64,000 nucleotides of DNA from Aureimonas sp. Leaf324 (lineage in GTDB: Bacteria; Pseudomonadota; Alphaproteobacteria; Rhizobiales; Rhizobiaceae), in contig NZ_LMOH01000027.1 of the NCBI RefSeq assembly GCF_001423245.1, forward strand, positions 1-64,000, read 5' to 3'. Positions within the stretch are counted from its first letter, which is position 1. Every line of letters starts with the position of its first letter. Under the pieces are notes generated by a model. The model was not told the origin of the DNA, did not search any database, and saw only the letters and a list, made by a program, of their open reading frames with translations. Positions 48,169-57,322 of the stretch are shown here, piece by piece. The translations under genes were made by a program, and so were the position numbers.

Positions 48169-48945
48169 TCAGATGTCGGCCCGCTCGAAGAGGGCGGCCT
48201 TTGCCTCCTCCGTGTCGCTGACAGCCGCAGGGTCATCGACGTGCAGGCCGCATTCGCGCCGGGTCTCGTCCTCCCACCACCAGCGTCCGGCGCGCTCCAC
48301 CTCGCCGGGCCGGATGGCGCGGGTGCAGGGGGCGCAGCCGATCGACAGGAAGCCGCGGCCGTGCAGGGCGTTGATGGGAACACCGTGGCGCGCCGCGAAG
48401 GCCGCGATCTCGGCCCGCGTCCAGTCGAAGAGAGGGTTCGCCTTGATCAGCCCGCGCCCGTGGTCGGCGCTCACGAATTCCATGCTCTCGCGGTTGGCCG
48501 ACTGGTCGCGGCGCAGGCCCGCGATCCAGGCGCTGGCGCCTTGGAGCGCGCGGTTCAGCGGCTCGACCTTGCGCACGCCGCAGCAGGCCTTGCGCATTTC
48601 CGGCGCGAAGTAGAACCCGTTGATGCCCTGATCGTCGATCAGCGCCTCGAGCGCCTCTCCTTCCGGGTACTTGGCCTTGATGCGGCGGCCGTACTTGTCT
48701 TCCGTCTCCTGCCAGAGCGTGTAGGTCTCGGGGAAGAGACGGCCGGTGTCGAGGGTCACGACCTCGATCTTGAGCTTCTCGGTGAAGATCAGGTGCGTCA
48801 GCATCTGGTCCTCGATCCCGAGCGAGGTGGTGAAGACGATGCGGCCCGTCACGGTCTCGCGCAGGTGCTGGAGACGCTCCAGCGGGCTCATCGCCGGGAA
48901 CGCGGCGTTCAGCGCCTCGACCGAGGCGTCGAGCGCGGCGCTCAT
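48169..48945 (-). CDS. cysH: Assimilatory APS reductase
   Basis: 258 residues. The PP-loop fold with TTSLGIEDQMLTHL near residue 39 and DTGRLFPETY near 66. Two cysteine pairs (Cys121-Cys122 in RKACCGVRKVEPL and Cys204/Cys207 in IGCAPCTR) are the [4Fe-4S] ligands that mark enzymes using APS rather than PAPS, consistent with the absence of an APS kinase here. It makes sulfite. The start overlaps the DUF934 stop by four bases. Confidence 0.93.
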   Translation of the reverse strand: MSAALDASVEALNAAFPAMSPLERLQHLRETVTGRIVFTTSLGIEDQMLTHLIFTEKLKIEVVTLDTGRLFPETYTLWQETEDKYGRRIKAKYPEGEALEALIDDQGINGFYFAPEMRKACCGVRKVEPLNRALQGASAWIAGLRRDQSANRESMEFVSADHGRGLIKANPLFDWTRAEIAAFAARHGVPINALHGRGFLSIGCAPCTRAIRPGEVERAGRWWWEDETRRECGLHVDDPAAVSDTEEAKAALFERADI

Positions 48946-49457
48946 GCCCGTTCCCGCTGCGCGGCCAGACGCTTCTGGAGGATGCTCATCTCCTCGCCGT
49001 AGCCGGTCTGGTAGTGATCGCGCACGATGTCTTTCGCCGCCATCCACTGCTCCACCGGCTGGCGCGCGACTATGGCGTCGGGCAGTTCGATCTCGTCGAA
49101 GCCGCAGTCCAGCGCCTCGCGGAACTGGTCGGCGATCAGCGGGCCGGAGGCGCGCAGCGTCCCCTTGAACCCGGCGCGGCGCAGGCGCCTCGCCAGCGAC
49201 AGGCCGCGCCCGTCCGAGAAGGACGGGAAGCCGATCGAGATGAGGTCGACCGTCCCAAGATAGCCTTCCAGAGCGCAGACCGGCGTCTCGCCGCCGACAT
49301 GGAGGCCGAGCGGCGTGTTGCGCCGGTCGGCGATCGCCTGGTCGATCGCGGTGAGCGGCACGATCACCGCGCCCTCATGAAGCGACAGGTCGGCGCCGTC
49401 CTCGACGCGCGAGAAGGTTTCAGCCTTGGCGCCGGTCTCGTCGAGAAGAAGGCTCAT
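48942..49457 (-). CDS. DUF934 protein of the sulfite-reduction cluster
   Basis: 171 residues. DUF934 proteins are almost always encoded between cysI and cysH. Family segments are SLHEGAVIVPLTAID near residue 26, VDLISIGFPSFSDGRGLSLARRLRR near 70 and GPLIADQFREALDCGFDEIELPD near 103. Probably an accessory factor for the sulfite or APS reductase, but no activity is proven. It overlaps both neighbours by four bases, so all three are strongly coupled. Confidence 0.88.
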   Translation of the reverse strand: MSLLLDETGAKAETFSRVEDGADLSLHEGAVIVPLTAIDQAIADRRNTPLGLHVGGETPVCALEGYLGTVDLISIGFPSFSDGRGLSLARRLRRAGFKGTLRASGPLIADQFREALDCGFDEIELPDAIVARQPVEQWMAAKDIVRDHYQTGYGEEMSILQKRLAAQRERA

Positions 49458-51139
49458 GCCGGCTCTCCCGCGGTCTCGCGGGCGACATAGGCGGTGAAGC
49501 CCTCCTTGAAGGGCTCGAGGCCTGCGCGCTTCACCGTGTCGATGAAGGTCTCCGATCCCTGCCGCTCGCGCTTGTAGACCTCTACCAGCGCCTCGATCGC
49601 TCCGGGCACCTGGTCGCCGTCGATGCCGGGGCCGACGCGCTCGCCGAGCGCCGCGTTCTCCGAGGCGTCGCCGCCCACCGTGATCTGGTAGTTCTCGCGG
49701 CCCGACTTCTCGAGGCCGAGAATGCCGATATGGCCGACATGGTGGTGGCCGCAGGCGTTGATGCAGCCCGAGATCTTGATCTGGAGCGGGCCCAAATCCT
49801 TCTGGCGCTCGTCGCTCGCGAAGAGGTTCGAGATGTCCTGCGCGATCGGGATCGAGCGGGCGGTCGCCAGCGCGCAGTAGTCGAGGCCGGGGCAGGCGAT
49901 GATGTCGGTCACGAGGCCGGCATTGGCCGTCGCGAGCCCCGCCGCCTTCAGCGCCGCATGGACCGCCGGCACGTCGTCGAGCTTCACGTGCGGCAGCACG
50001 AGGTTCTGGATGTGCGTCACGCGGAACTCGTCGAACGACCAGCGCTCGGCGATGTCGGCGAAGGCGCGCATCTCGGCGTCCGACATGTCGCCCGGCACGC
50101 CGCCGATCGGCTTCAGCGACACGGTCAGCGCGATGTAGCCGGGCTGGCGGTGCGGGAAGCCGTTTTGCTCGACGAAGCGGTCGAGCTCGGGATCGGCCGC
50201 ACGGGCGGCGTCGAGCACTTGCGACGTCGCGGGCAGCGTCTCGTAGGCCGGCGGCGCGAAGTAGCGGGCGATCCGCTCGACTTCCTCCTCCGGCGCGTTG
50301 ATCGTCGGGCCGTTCAGCTCAGCGTACTCGGCCTCGACGCGCGCCTTGAACTCGTCCGTGCCGATCTCGTGGACGAGGATCTTCACGCGCGCCTTGTACT
50401 TGTTGTCGCGCCGTCCTTCCGCGTTGTAGACGCGCATCACGGCTTCCAGATAGGCGAGAAGCTCGTCTTTGGGCAGGAAGTCGCGGATCACCTTGCCGAT
50501 CATCGGCGTGCGCCCGAGACCGCCGCCCACGATGATCTCGTAGCCGATCTCCCGGGTTTCCGGGTGGCGCAGCACGCGGATGCCGATGTCGTGGACCTTG
50601 ATCGCCGCGCGGTCGTGTTCCGCGCCGGTGACGGCGATCTTGAACTTGCGCGGCAGCCACGAGAACTCCGGATGGAGGCTCGACCACTGCCGGATCAACT
50701 CGGCGGTCGGGCGCGGGTCCTCGACCTCGTCTGCGGCGACGCCCGCGAACTGGTCCGCCGTCACATTGCGGATGCAGTTGCCGGAGGTCTGGATGCAGTG
50801 CATCTCGACATCGGCCAGGAGGTCGAGAATATCCGGCACATCCTTCAGCTTCGGCCAGTTGTACTGAAGGTTCTGGCGCGTCGTGAAATGCGCGTAGCCC
50901 TTGTCGTACTTCTCGGCGATCAGGGCGAGCTGGCGCATCTGCTTCGAGTTCAGCGTGCCGTAGGGCACGGCGACGCGCAGCATGTAGGCGTGGAGCTGGA
51001 GATAGAGCCCGTTCTTCAGGCGCAGCGGCTTGAACTCGTCGTCCGACAAGGAGCCGTCGAGCCGGCGCTCCACCTGGTGGCGGAACTGGGCGACGCGCTC
51101 GCGCACGAAGCGCTCGTCGAATTCGTCGTAACGATACAT
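49454..51139 (-). CDS. cysI: Nitrite/sulfite reductase (siroheme, 4Fe-4S)
   Basis: 561 residues. It has two ferredoxin-type halves; siroheme/iron-sulfur cysteines are in CPGLDYC (near 415) and SGCINACGHHHVG (near 455). Substrate-anion arginines lie in FTTRQNLQYNW near 85. Genomic setting with cysH, DUF934 and DUF2849 makes it the assimilatory sulfite reductase; its electron donor is not encoded nearby. The start has no competing codon. Confidence 0.94.
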   Translation of the reverse strand: MYRYDEFDERFVRERVAQFRHQVERRLDGSLSDDEFKPLRLKNGLYLQLHAYMLRVAVPYGTLNSKQMRQLALIAEKYDKGYAHFTTRQNLQYNWPKLKDVPDILDLLADVEMHCIQTSGNCIRNVTADQFAGVAADEVEDPRPTAELIRQWSSLHPEFSWLPRKFKIAVTGAEHDRAAIKVHDIGIRVLRHPETREIGYEIIVGGGLGRTPMIGKVIRDFLPKDELLAYLEAVMRVYNAEGRRDNKYKARVKILVHEIGTDEFKARVEAEYAELNGPTINAPEEEVERIARYFAPPAYETLPATSQVLDAARAADPELDRFVEQNGFPHRQPGYIALTVSLKPIGGVPGDMSDAEMRAFADIAERWSFDEFRVTHIQNLVLPHVKLDDVPAVHAALKAAGLATANAGLVTDIIACPGLDYCALATARSIPIAQDISNLFASDERQKDLGPLQIKISGCINACGHHHVGHIGILGLEKSGRENYQITVGGDASENAALGERVGPGIDGDQVPGAIEALVEVYKRERQGSETFIDTVKRAGLEPFKEGFTAYVARETAGEPA

Positions 51140-51235
51140 GCCGCTGGTCCTTCGTGTCCTGCCGCGGGAGCCTCCCCGGTCCCCCGCCCGATCCGACTGG
51201 TCGGGGCGCGTCCGCCCCGTTCGGCCGAAAACCTT

Positions 51236-51574
51236 CTAGAATTCCGCCTGCTTGCCGTACTGCGTGAGCATGGTCGGGCCCTTCTGGCGGATCGCCTCGC
51301 GGAAGTGGTTGGCGACCGGCCGCCCGGCTTCATCGCGCGTGACCTCGACGAGATAGGGGTCGACGATCCGGTTCTCGGCAAAGCCCCGGCGTCCTTCCGC
51401 TTCCATCCAGGCGGCGGTGTCGGCATCGTCGGCGATCAGCGCCGCCTTCGGGTCGAGGCTCCAGCCGTCCCTGGTCAGGAACACGACCTCGCCCTCGAGA
51501 AGGTCGTTGGCGGTCATGATGACCGGAAGCTTCGGCCCCTTCGCCTTCGCGCCCGCCTTGACGTCGCCCGCCAT
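51236..51574 (-). CDS. DUF2849 protein
   Basis: 112 residues (start 51574; a GTG at 51604 is possible). VIMTANDLLEGEVVFLTRDGWSLDPKAALIADD and the closing REAIRQKGPTMLTQYGKQAEF are typical of DUF2849, which in alphaproteobacteria normally sits between cysG and cysI. Here cysG is missing and a hydroxylase gene lies upstream. Function unknown, presumably linked to sulfite reduction. Confidence 0.85.
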   Translation of the reverse strand: MAGDVKAGAKAKGPKLPVIMTANDLLEGEVVFLTRDGWSLDPKAALIADDADTAAWMEAEGRRGFAENRIVDPYLVEVTRDEAGRPVANHFREAIRQKGPTMLTQYGKQAEF

Positions 51575-51751
51575 GTTCCTCGCCCCGCTGCCCGATCCAC
51601 GCACGCCGTCCGCGGGCGGATCGAAATCCGCCGCGGCGAGGCTGTCATCGTTCTAAATAGGCCAAGGCGCAAGCGGTTGCGCCGTCGCCCGTTCCAATCC
51701 GGAGGCCGCGAGGGGAAGGATTTTGCGCGCCGTCCCCCGTGCGGCGTCGGT

Positions 51752-53002
51752 TCAGATCGGCAGCCCCTGCAGGAGGCGTGGCGACGGGCCGCTCGTGATG
51801 CCCGACGCCTGCGCGATGAAATGCCGCTTGGCGAAGGGCGCGCGGTCGACGAGCGACAGGCCGAAGGAGCGCACCGCGCGCACCAGCGCGCTGTCGTTGG
51901 AGAACAGGCGGTTCAGGATGTCGGTGGTCACGCCCATCTGCACCGTGTCGAAGCGGCGCCAGCGCTGGTAGAGCTCCAGCGTGTCGAGGGCGCCGATGTC
52001 GCGGCCGAGCCGGGCGGCATCCACCACCACTTCGGCCAGCGCAGCCGCGTCCTTGAAGCCGAGGTTCAACCCCTGGCCGGCGATCGGGTGGATGCCGTGC
52101 GCGGCGTCCCCGGCGAGCGCGATGCGGGGCTTCACGAAGTCGCGCGCGAGCGTCAGGCCGAGCGGAAAGGCACGCGGGCGCCCCTCGACGGTGAGGGCCC
52201 CGAGCTTCAGGCCGAAGCGCTGCTCCAGCTCCAGCTCGAACACCATGTCGTCGGCGCGCAGGAGACGCTCGGCCTCGGCGGTCGATTCGGTCCAGACCAG
52301 CGAGGAGCGGTTGCCCTTCAGCGGCAGGATGGCGAAGGGGCCGGCGGGCAGGAAGTGCTCCTCGGCGCGGCCCTCGTGCGGGCGCTCGTGGGCGACCGTC
52401 GCGACGATGCCGCTCTGGCCGTAGTCGGTGTGGATCGTGCGGATGCCGGCCATGTCGCGGATCTTGGAGCGCACGCCGTCGGCCGCCACCAGAAGCCGCG
52501 CCTCGACGGTCTCGGCGCCCAGCTCGACCGCGATCGAGGCGGGGCGGTCCGTGATGCCGGTGACCGGCGCGCCGGCGCGGATCGCGATGCCGAGCGCTTC
52601 GGCGCGCGCGCGCAGCGCCCCGTTCAGTGCGACGTTCGGCACCATGTGGGCGAAGGGCTCGCCGGGCTCCGCCTCGCCGCCGAAGGTCAGGAAGACCGGG
52701 CGCACCGGATCGCTCGTGCGCGAATCCGTCACGATCATCTCGCGGATCGGCTCGGCCTCGGGTGCGATCGCGTCCCATGCCCCGAGGCGCGTCAGCATGC
52801 GGATCGCGGCGGCCGCGATCGCCGAGGCGCGCGTGTCGCGCTCCCAGACGCCGGCGGGCGCCGCATCGACCACGAGGACATCGAGTTCGGGCGCGGCCTG
52901 CTTGATCGCGACGGCGGTGACGAGGCCGACATAGCCGGCACCCGCCACCACGATGTCGACGTGGGCGGACGGCGCGGACGGCGCGGCTTGGGTCTCGGAC
53001 AT
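51752..53002 (-). CDS. UbiH/UbiF/COQ6-type FAD hydroxylase
   Basis: 416 residues. A class-A flavoprotein monooxygenase with the FAD motif VVAGAGYVGLVTAVAIKQ near residue 18, LLVAADGVRSKIRDM near 165 (DG motif) and ALAGDAAHGIHPIAGQGLNLGFKDAAAL near 295. This fits the ubiquinone-biosynthesis ring hydroxylases; which position is hydroxylated cannot be told. It is divergent from tesB. Confidence 0.9.
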   Translation of the reverse strand: MSETQAAPSAPSAHVDIVVAGAGYVGLVTAVAIKQAAPELDVLVVDAAPAGVWERDTRASAIAAAAIRMLTRLGAWDAIAPEAEPIREMIVTDSRTSDPVRPVFLTFGGEAEPGEPFAHMVPNVALNGALRARAEALGIAIRAGAPVTGITDRPASIAVELGAETVEARLLVAADGVRSKIRDMAGIRTIHTDYGQSGIVATVAHERPHEGRAEEHFLPAGPFAILPLKGNRSSLVWTESTAEAERLLRADDMVFELELEQRFGLKLGALTVEGRPRAFPLGLTLARDFVKPRIALAGDAAHGIHPIAGQGLNLGFKDAAALAEVVVDAARLGRDIGALDTLELYQRWRRFDTVQMGVTTDILNRLFSNDSALVRAVRSFGLSLVDRAPFAKRHFIAQASGITSGPSPRLLQGLPI

Positions 53003-53169
53003 GGAACGGGCGCCCCCTCGATCTCTCGGGGCCGCCGCGCGGCCCTTTCTCGAGCCCTGATCTAGGCGCCCGGCCCCCTCGGGGCAACCGAGCGGCCCTG
53101 CCTTGCGGGCGCGACCGATATGCCGGACAAGGCGCGCGAAGGATCGACGCGCGAAGGGGAGCCGAAGGC

Positions 53170-54039
53170 ATGGACGAGACGATGGACCGGCTGATCCGGG
53201 CGCTCGACCTCGAGAAGCTGGAGGAGAACCTCTATCGCGGCGTCAGTTCCTCGGTCGGCTGGCAGCGCACCTTCGGCGGCGAGGTGATCGCGCAGGCGCT
53301 CGTTGCCGCGCAGCGCACCGTGGGGCCCGAGCGCCCCGTCCACTCCCTGCACGGCTACTTCCTGCGCCCCGGCAACCCGAAGGCGCCGGTGATCTACGAG
53401 GTGTCGCGCATCCGCGACGGCGGCTCGTTCACGACCCGCATCGTCCACGGCATCCAGCACGGCGAGGCGATCTTTACGCTGTCGGCCTCGTTCCAGCGCG
53501 TGGAGGAGGGGCTCGACCACCAGATGCCGATGCCCGACGTGCCGCGCCCGGACGAGCTTCCCTCCGCCGCCGAGCTGACGGCCGAGATCCTCGCCCGCGC
53601 GCCCGAGCCGATCCGCCGCTACTGGAGCCGGCCGCGACCGATCGAGTTCCGTCCGGTCTCGTTCGATCATTATCTGACGCGCGAGCCGCTGCCGCCGCGC
53701 CAACAGGTCTGGGTGCGCACGGTCGCGCCGCTCGGCGACGATCCCGCGCTGAACGCCGCGGCCCTCGCCTATCTCTCCGACATGACGCTTCTCGACACCG
53801 CGCTCTTCGCGCACGGCCTGTCGGTCTTCGACGAGCGCATCCAGGCGGCGAGCCTCGACCATGCCATGTGGTTCCACCGGCCGGTCGATGTCGGCGCCTG
53901 GCACCTCTACTCGCAGGATTCGCCGTCCTCGTCGGGCGGGCGGGGCCTGACGCGCGGGTCGCTGTTCGCGCTGGACGGCACGCTCGTCGCCTCGGTCGCC
54001 CAGGAGGGGCTGATCCGGCCCCGCCGCCTGAGTGCCTGA
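53170..54039 (+). CDS. tesB: Acyl-CoA thioesterase II
   Basis: 289 residues of double hot-dog fold. LYRGVSSSVGWQRTFGGEVIAQALVAAQ near residue 21 and HSLHGYFLRPGNP near 58 belong to the first half; SLDHAMWFHRPVDVGAWHLY near 231 holds the catalytic Asp, and GRGLTRGSLFALDGTLVASVAQEGLIR is the classic C-terminus. It hydrolyses medium- to long-chain acyl-CoA. ATG 53170 follows GGGGAG. Confidence 0.93.
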   Translation: MDETMDRLIRALDLEKLEENLYRGVSSSVGWQRTFGGEVIAQALVAAQRTVGPERPVHSLHGYFLRPGNPKAPVIYEVSRIRDGGSFTTRIVHGIQHGEAIFTLSASFQRVEEGLDHQMPMPDVPRPDELPSAAELTAEILARAPEPIRRYWSRPRPIEFRPVSFDHYLTREPLPPRQQVWVRTVAPLGDDPALNAAALAYLSDMTLLDTALFAHGLSVFDERIQAASLDHAMWFHRPVDVGAWHLYSQDSPSSSGGRGLTRGSLFALDGTLVASVAQEGLIRPRRLSA

Positions 54040-54176
54040 CGATCTGCTGAAAGTTTCGCCACCTGCCGCGACAAGCGGCAATCCAGCGATCACGCCGTCG
54101 GTGCCGCTGACCAATCCGGCGGCACCGCGGCCTTTCGCGCTGCACAATCGCGGCGAAATCGCGGCCGGTGGTCATC

Positions 54177-54190
54177 TGGCACGCATCTTG
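54177..54190 (+). promoter_or_regulatory. Sigma-54 promoter of glnK-amtB
   Basis: TGGCACGCATCTTG carries the -24 GG and -12 TTG of RpoN promoters at the right spacing (consensus TGGCACG-N4-TTGC). It lies about 100 bp upstream of glnK. Control by NtrC under nitrogen limitation is the known pattern for this operon; GGTGCC...GGCACC half-sites near 54098-54125 could be its enhancer but are not strong. Confidence 0.8.
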
Positions 54191-54290
54191 TTTCCACCTC
54201 TCACGTGACCCTGTGGCCGACCGGCCTCGGGGCCGCCCAATCCAGCGGAGCGCCCGGGGGCGTGCCACCGCGTGACGATTCGAGGTGCAC

Positions 54291-54629
54291 ATGAAAATCG
54301 TGATGGCGATCATCAAGCCATTCAAGCTCGACGAGGTGCGCGAGGCCCTGACGGCTGTCGGGATCCAGGGCCTCACGGTGACCGAGGTGAAGGGCTACGG
54401 TCGGCAGAAGGGCCATACCGAGATCTACCGCGGCACCGAATACGCCGTGAGCTTCCTGCCCAAGCTGAAGATCGAGATGGCGGTGCCCACCGACATGGTG
54501 GACCGCGCGGTCGAGGTGATCGCGGCCGCCGCCAAGACCGGCCAGATCGGCGACGGCAAGATCTTCGTCTACGGCATCGACCAGGCGGTCCGCATCCGCA
54601 CCGGCGAAACCGACACGAACGCGCTCTGA
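54291..54629 (+). CDS. glnK: Nitrogen regulatory PII protein GlnK
   Basis: 112 residues, exactly the PII length. MKIVMAIIKPFKLDEVREAL opens the protein; the T-loop has Tyr51 (GHTEIYRGTEY), the uridylylation site; the nucleotide site is near GDGKIFV. It senses 2-oxoglutarate and ATP/ADP and plugs AmtB when nitrogen is plentiful. Start ATG 54291 has GAGG upstream. Co-transcribed with amtB, which follows after 17 bp. Confidence 0.97.
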   Translation: MKIVMAIIKPFKLDEVREALTAVGIQGLTVTEVKGYGRQKGHTEIYRGTEYAVSFLPKLKIEMAVPTDMVDRAVEVIAAAAKTGQIGDGKIFVYGIDQAVRIRTGETDTNAL

Positions 54630-54646
54630 GGGGAGACGACGAGACC

Positions 54647-56035
54647 ATGCGCTTTCTGAAAACCTCCCTGGCGACCCTGGCCCTCACCGGCCTCACGACG
54701 GTCGCCGCCCTCGCGCAGGAGACCGGCATCGCGCCGGCGCCCGAGACCGTGCCGGCGGACGCCGCGGCCGCCGTCGTCGACGCCATGGACAAGGGCGACG
54801 TCGCCTGGATGCTGGTGTCGACGCTCCTCGTCCTCTTCATGATCCTGCCGGGCCTCGGCCTGTTCTACGGCGGCCTTGTGCGCGCCAAGAACATGCTCTC
54901 GGTGCTGATGCAGTGCGTGACGATCACCGCGGTCGTCATGATCATCTACGTGACCTACGGCTACTCCTTCGCCTTCGGCGGCTCGACCAGCGCCTTCTGG
55001 GGCGGCACGGGCAAGCTGTTCCTCGCCGGCATCACCAAGGACACGATGTCCGCGACCTTCACCAAGGGCGTGGTGATCCCGGAATACGTCTTCATCGCCT
55101 TCCAGATGACGTTCGCCTGCATCACGCCGGCGCTGATCGTCGGCGCCTTCGCCGAGCGCATCAAGTTCGGCGCGGTCGTGCTGTTCACCATCCTCTGGGT
55201 GACGATCGTCTACTTCCCGGTTGCCCACATGGTGTGGGACGCGAACGGCCTGATCTTCACCGGCGCCCATGCCGGGGGCGTCGCCGCGCTCGATTTCGCG
55301 GGCGGCACGGTCGTCCACATCAACGCCGGCATCGCGGCGCTCGTCGGCTCGTTCCTCGTCGGCAAGCGCACGGGTCTCGGGCGTGACAACATGGCCCCGC
55401 ACTCGATGACGCTGACCATGGTCGGCGCCTCGATCCTGTGGGTCGGCTGGTTCGGCTTCAACGCCGGCTCCAACCTCGAGGCCAACGGCGGCGCGGCGCT
55501 CGCCATGATCAACACCTTCACCGCCACCGCGGGCGCGACCGTCGCCTGGGTGCTGATCGAAGCCTTCGCCCGCGGCAAGGCCTCGATGCTGGGCGCGGTC
55601 TCCGGCATCATCGCCGGCCTCGTCGCCGTGACGCCGGCCGCCGGCGCCGTCGGCCCGATCGGCGGCATCCTGCTCGGTGCCATCGCGTCCGCCGCCTGCT
55701 ACTTCTTCGTGGCGGTGGTGAAGCCGAAGTTCGGCTACGACGACTCGCTCGACGTCTTCGGCATTCACGGCATCGGCGGCGTGGTCGGCGCCATCGGCAC
55801 CGGCATCTTCGCCTCGACGGCGCTCGGCGGCGGCGGCTATCTCGACGGCGTCACCATGGGCTCCCAGGTTTACTCCCAGGTCGTCGCGGTGCTGATCACC
55901 GTGGTCTACAGCGGCATCGTCTCGGCGATCCTCTACAAGATCGTCGACGCGATCGTCGGCCTGCGCCCGACCGTGGAAGCCGAGCGCGAGGGTCTCGACA
56001 TCACCTCGCATGGCGAGGCGGCCTACCACGCCTGA
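54647..56035 (+). CDS. amtB: Ammonium transporter
   Basis: 462 residues. A cleaved signal peptide (about 1-23) and 11 membrane helices. Motifs: GLGLFYGGLVRAKNML near residue 73, the FAERIKFGAVV segment near 165, DFAGGTVVHINAGIAALVGS near 215 with the first pore histidine region, and DVFGIHGIGGVVGAIGTGIFA near 370 with the second. It conducts ammonium/ammonia and is gated by GlnK. Confidence 0.97.
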   Translation: MRFLKTSLATLALTGLTTVAALAQETGIAPAPETVPADAAAAVVDAMDKGDVAWMLVSTLLVLFMILPGLGLFYGGLVRAKNMLSVLMQCVTITAVVMIIYVTYGYSFAFGGSTSAFWGGTGKLFLAGITKDTMSATFTKGVVIPEYVFIAFQMTFACITPALIVGAFAERIKFGAVVLFTILWVTIVYFPVAHMVWDANGLIFTGAHAGGVAALDFAGGTVVHINAGIAALVGSFLVGKRTGLGRDNMAPHSMTLTMVGASILWVGWFGFNAGSNLEANGGAALAMINTFTATAGATVAWVLIEAFARGKASMLGAVSGIIAGLVAVTPAAGAVGPIGGILLGAIASAACYFFVAVVKPKFGYDDSLDVFGIHGIGGVVGAIGTGIFASTALGGGGYLDGVTMGSQVYSQVVAVLITVVYSGIVSAILYKIVDAIVGLRPTVEAEREGLDITSHGEAAYHA

Positions 56036-56055
56036 TCGGCGCGACGGCGGAAACG

Positions 56056-56090
56056 AAAAAGGGCAGGCGGAGCGATCCGCCTGCCCGTTT
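56056..56090. terminator. Bidirectional terminator between amtB and pyrC
   Basis: GGGCAGGCGGA and its complement form an 11-bp stem around GCGA, preceded by AAAAA and followed by GTTTT, so it can stop both convergent transcripts. Confidence 0.85.
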
Positions 56091-56110
56091 TCATGGGCTT
56101 CGAGACATCC

Positions 56111-56134
56111 GCGCTCAGGCGCTCAGGCGCTCAG
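56111..56134. repeat. 8-bp tandem repeat, three copies
   Basis: GCGCTCAG is repeated three times without interruption at the very end of pyrC. Read on the minus strand each copy gives GCGCCTGA, and because 8 is not a multiple of 3 the TGA falls in a different frame each time, giving stops in all three frames. Confidence 0.8.
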
Positions 56135-57219
56135 GCGCGCACGTCGCCGATCGACCAGGGCAGCGGCTCGCCGCCCCGGAACACCACGACGTCCTCGTCC
56201 TCGACCGAGACGGCCGCGAGCGCGGTGGCGGGCTTCTTCAGGAGCGTGATCGTGCCCTCGTTGACCGGCAGCCCGTGGAAACGGGCGCCGTTGAGGCTGG
56301 CGAAGGCCTCGAAACGATCCAGTGCGCCCTCCTCGTCGAAGACCTGGACGTAGGTCTGCAGCGCCGTCGCGCCGCCGAACACGCCGGCCGAGCAGCATTC
56401 GGCCTCCTTGGCGCCGCGCCGGTGGGGCGCGGTGTCGGTGCCCAGCATGAAGCAGGCCTCGCCCGACGTCGCCGCCGCGCGCAGCGCCAGCCGGTGGCGC
56501 TCGCGCTTGGCGACCGGCAGGCAGTAGAGGTGCGGGCGCAGGCCCCCCTGGAAGATCGAGGTGCGGTTGATCACGAGATGATGCGGCGTGATCGTGCAGG
56601 CGGCGCGGCCGGCATGCGCGCGCACGAGATCGACCGTCTCGGCCGTCGTCGCGTGCTCCACCACGACCTTCAGCCCCTCGTGGCGCTGGAGCAGCGGCAG
56701 CATCTCGGCCTCCATGAAGGCGGCCTCGCGGTCGAAGATGTCGATCGCCGGATCGGTCGCCTCGCCGTGGACGAGGACGGCCATGCCGATCCGCTCCATG
56801 CGCTCCAGGACCGGCGCGAGCTTTGCGATACTGGTGACGCCGGCATGCGAGTTGGTGGTGGCGCCGGCGGGATAGAGCTTCGCGGCGAGCCACACGCCGT
56901 CCCGGTAGCCGCGCTCGATCTCGTCGGGGTCGGTGTGGTCGGTGAGATAACAGGTCATCAGCGGCTCGAAGTCCGAGCCGTCGGGCAGGGCCGCCAGGAT
57001 GCGGGCCCGATAGCTTTGAGCCATCGCGACCGTCGTCACCGGCGGCACGAGGTTCGGCATCACGATGGCGCGGCGGAACTGGTTCGCCGTAAAGGGCAGC
57101 ACCGCCTCGAGCATCGCCCCGTCGCGCAGGTGGACGTGCCAGTCGTCCGGCCGGCGGATGGTGACCGAGGGGACGGCGTCGGCCGGGGCGCGGGACGCGA
57201 AGAGGGTGTCGGTGGACAT
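56131..57219 (-). CDS. pyrC: Dihydroorotase
   Basis: 362 residues, the short (class II, E. coli-type) dihydroorotase. It closes the pyrimidine ring of carbamoyl-aspartate. Zinc site: DDWHVHLRDG near residue 25, the carbamylated Lys in LAAKLYPAGATTNSHAG near 112, VLVHGEATDP near 148, VVEHATT near 185 and the catalytic Asp in LGTDTAPHRRGAKE near 260. Its stop codon lies in the first copy of an 8-bp tandem repeat. Confidence 0.95.
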   Translation of the reverse strand: MSTDTLFASRAPADAVPSVTIRRPDDWHVHLRDGAMLEAVLPFTANQFRRAIVMPNLVPPVTTVAMAQSYRARILAALPDGSDFEPLMTCYLTDHTDPDEIERGYRDGVWLAAKLYPAGATTNSHAGVTSIAKLAPVLERMERIGMAVLVHGEATDPAIDIFDREAAFMEAEMLPLLQRHEGLKVVVEHATTAETVDLVRAHAGRAACTITPHHLVINRTSIFQGGLRPHLYCLPVAKRERHRLALRAAATSGEACFMLGTDTAPHRRGAKEAECCSAGVFGGATALQTYVQVFDEEGALDRFEAFASLNGARFHGLPVNEGTITLLKKPATALAAVSVEDEDVVVFRGGEPLPWSIGDVRA

Positions 57220-57322
57220 CGGGCGGGCCTCCGGGCGCGGCGAAAGACGGCTTGAGACGAAAGCGGGCGGCGCGGCTCTTGGATAGCCGCGCCGCCCGTG
57301 GATGGCCAGAAGCTGCGCCGGC

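Noticed and set aside
49730-53065. An 1111-codon frame antisense to cysI, DUF2849 and ubiH-like genes
   Set aside because: Same shadow effect; no domain, and the opposite strand is fully accounted for.
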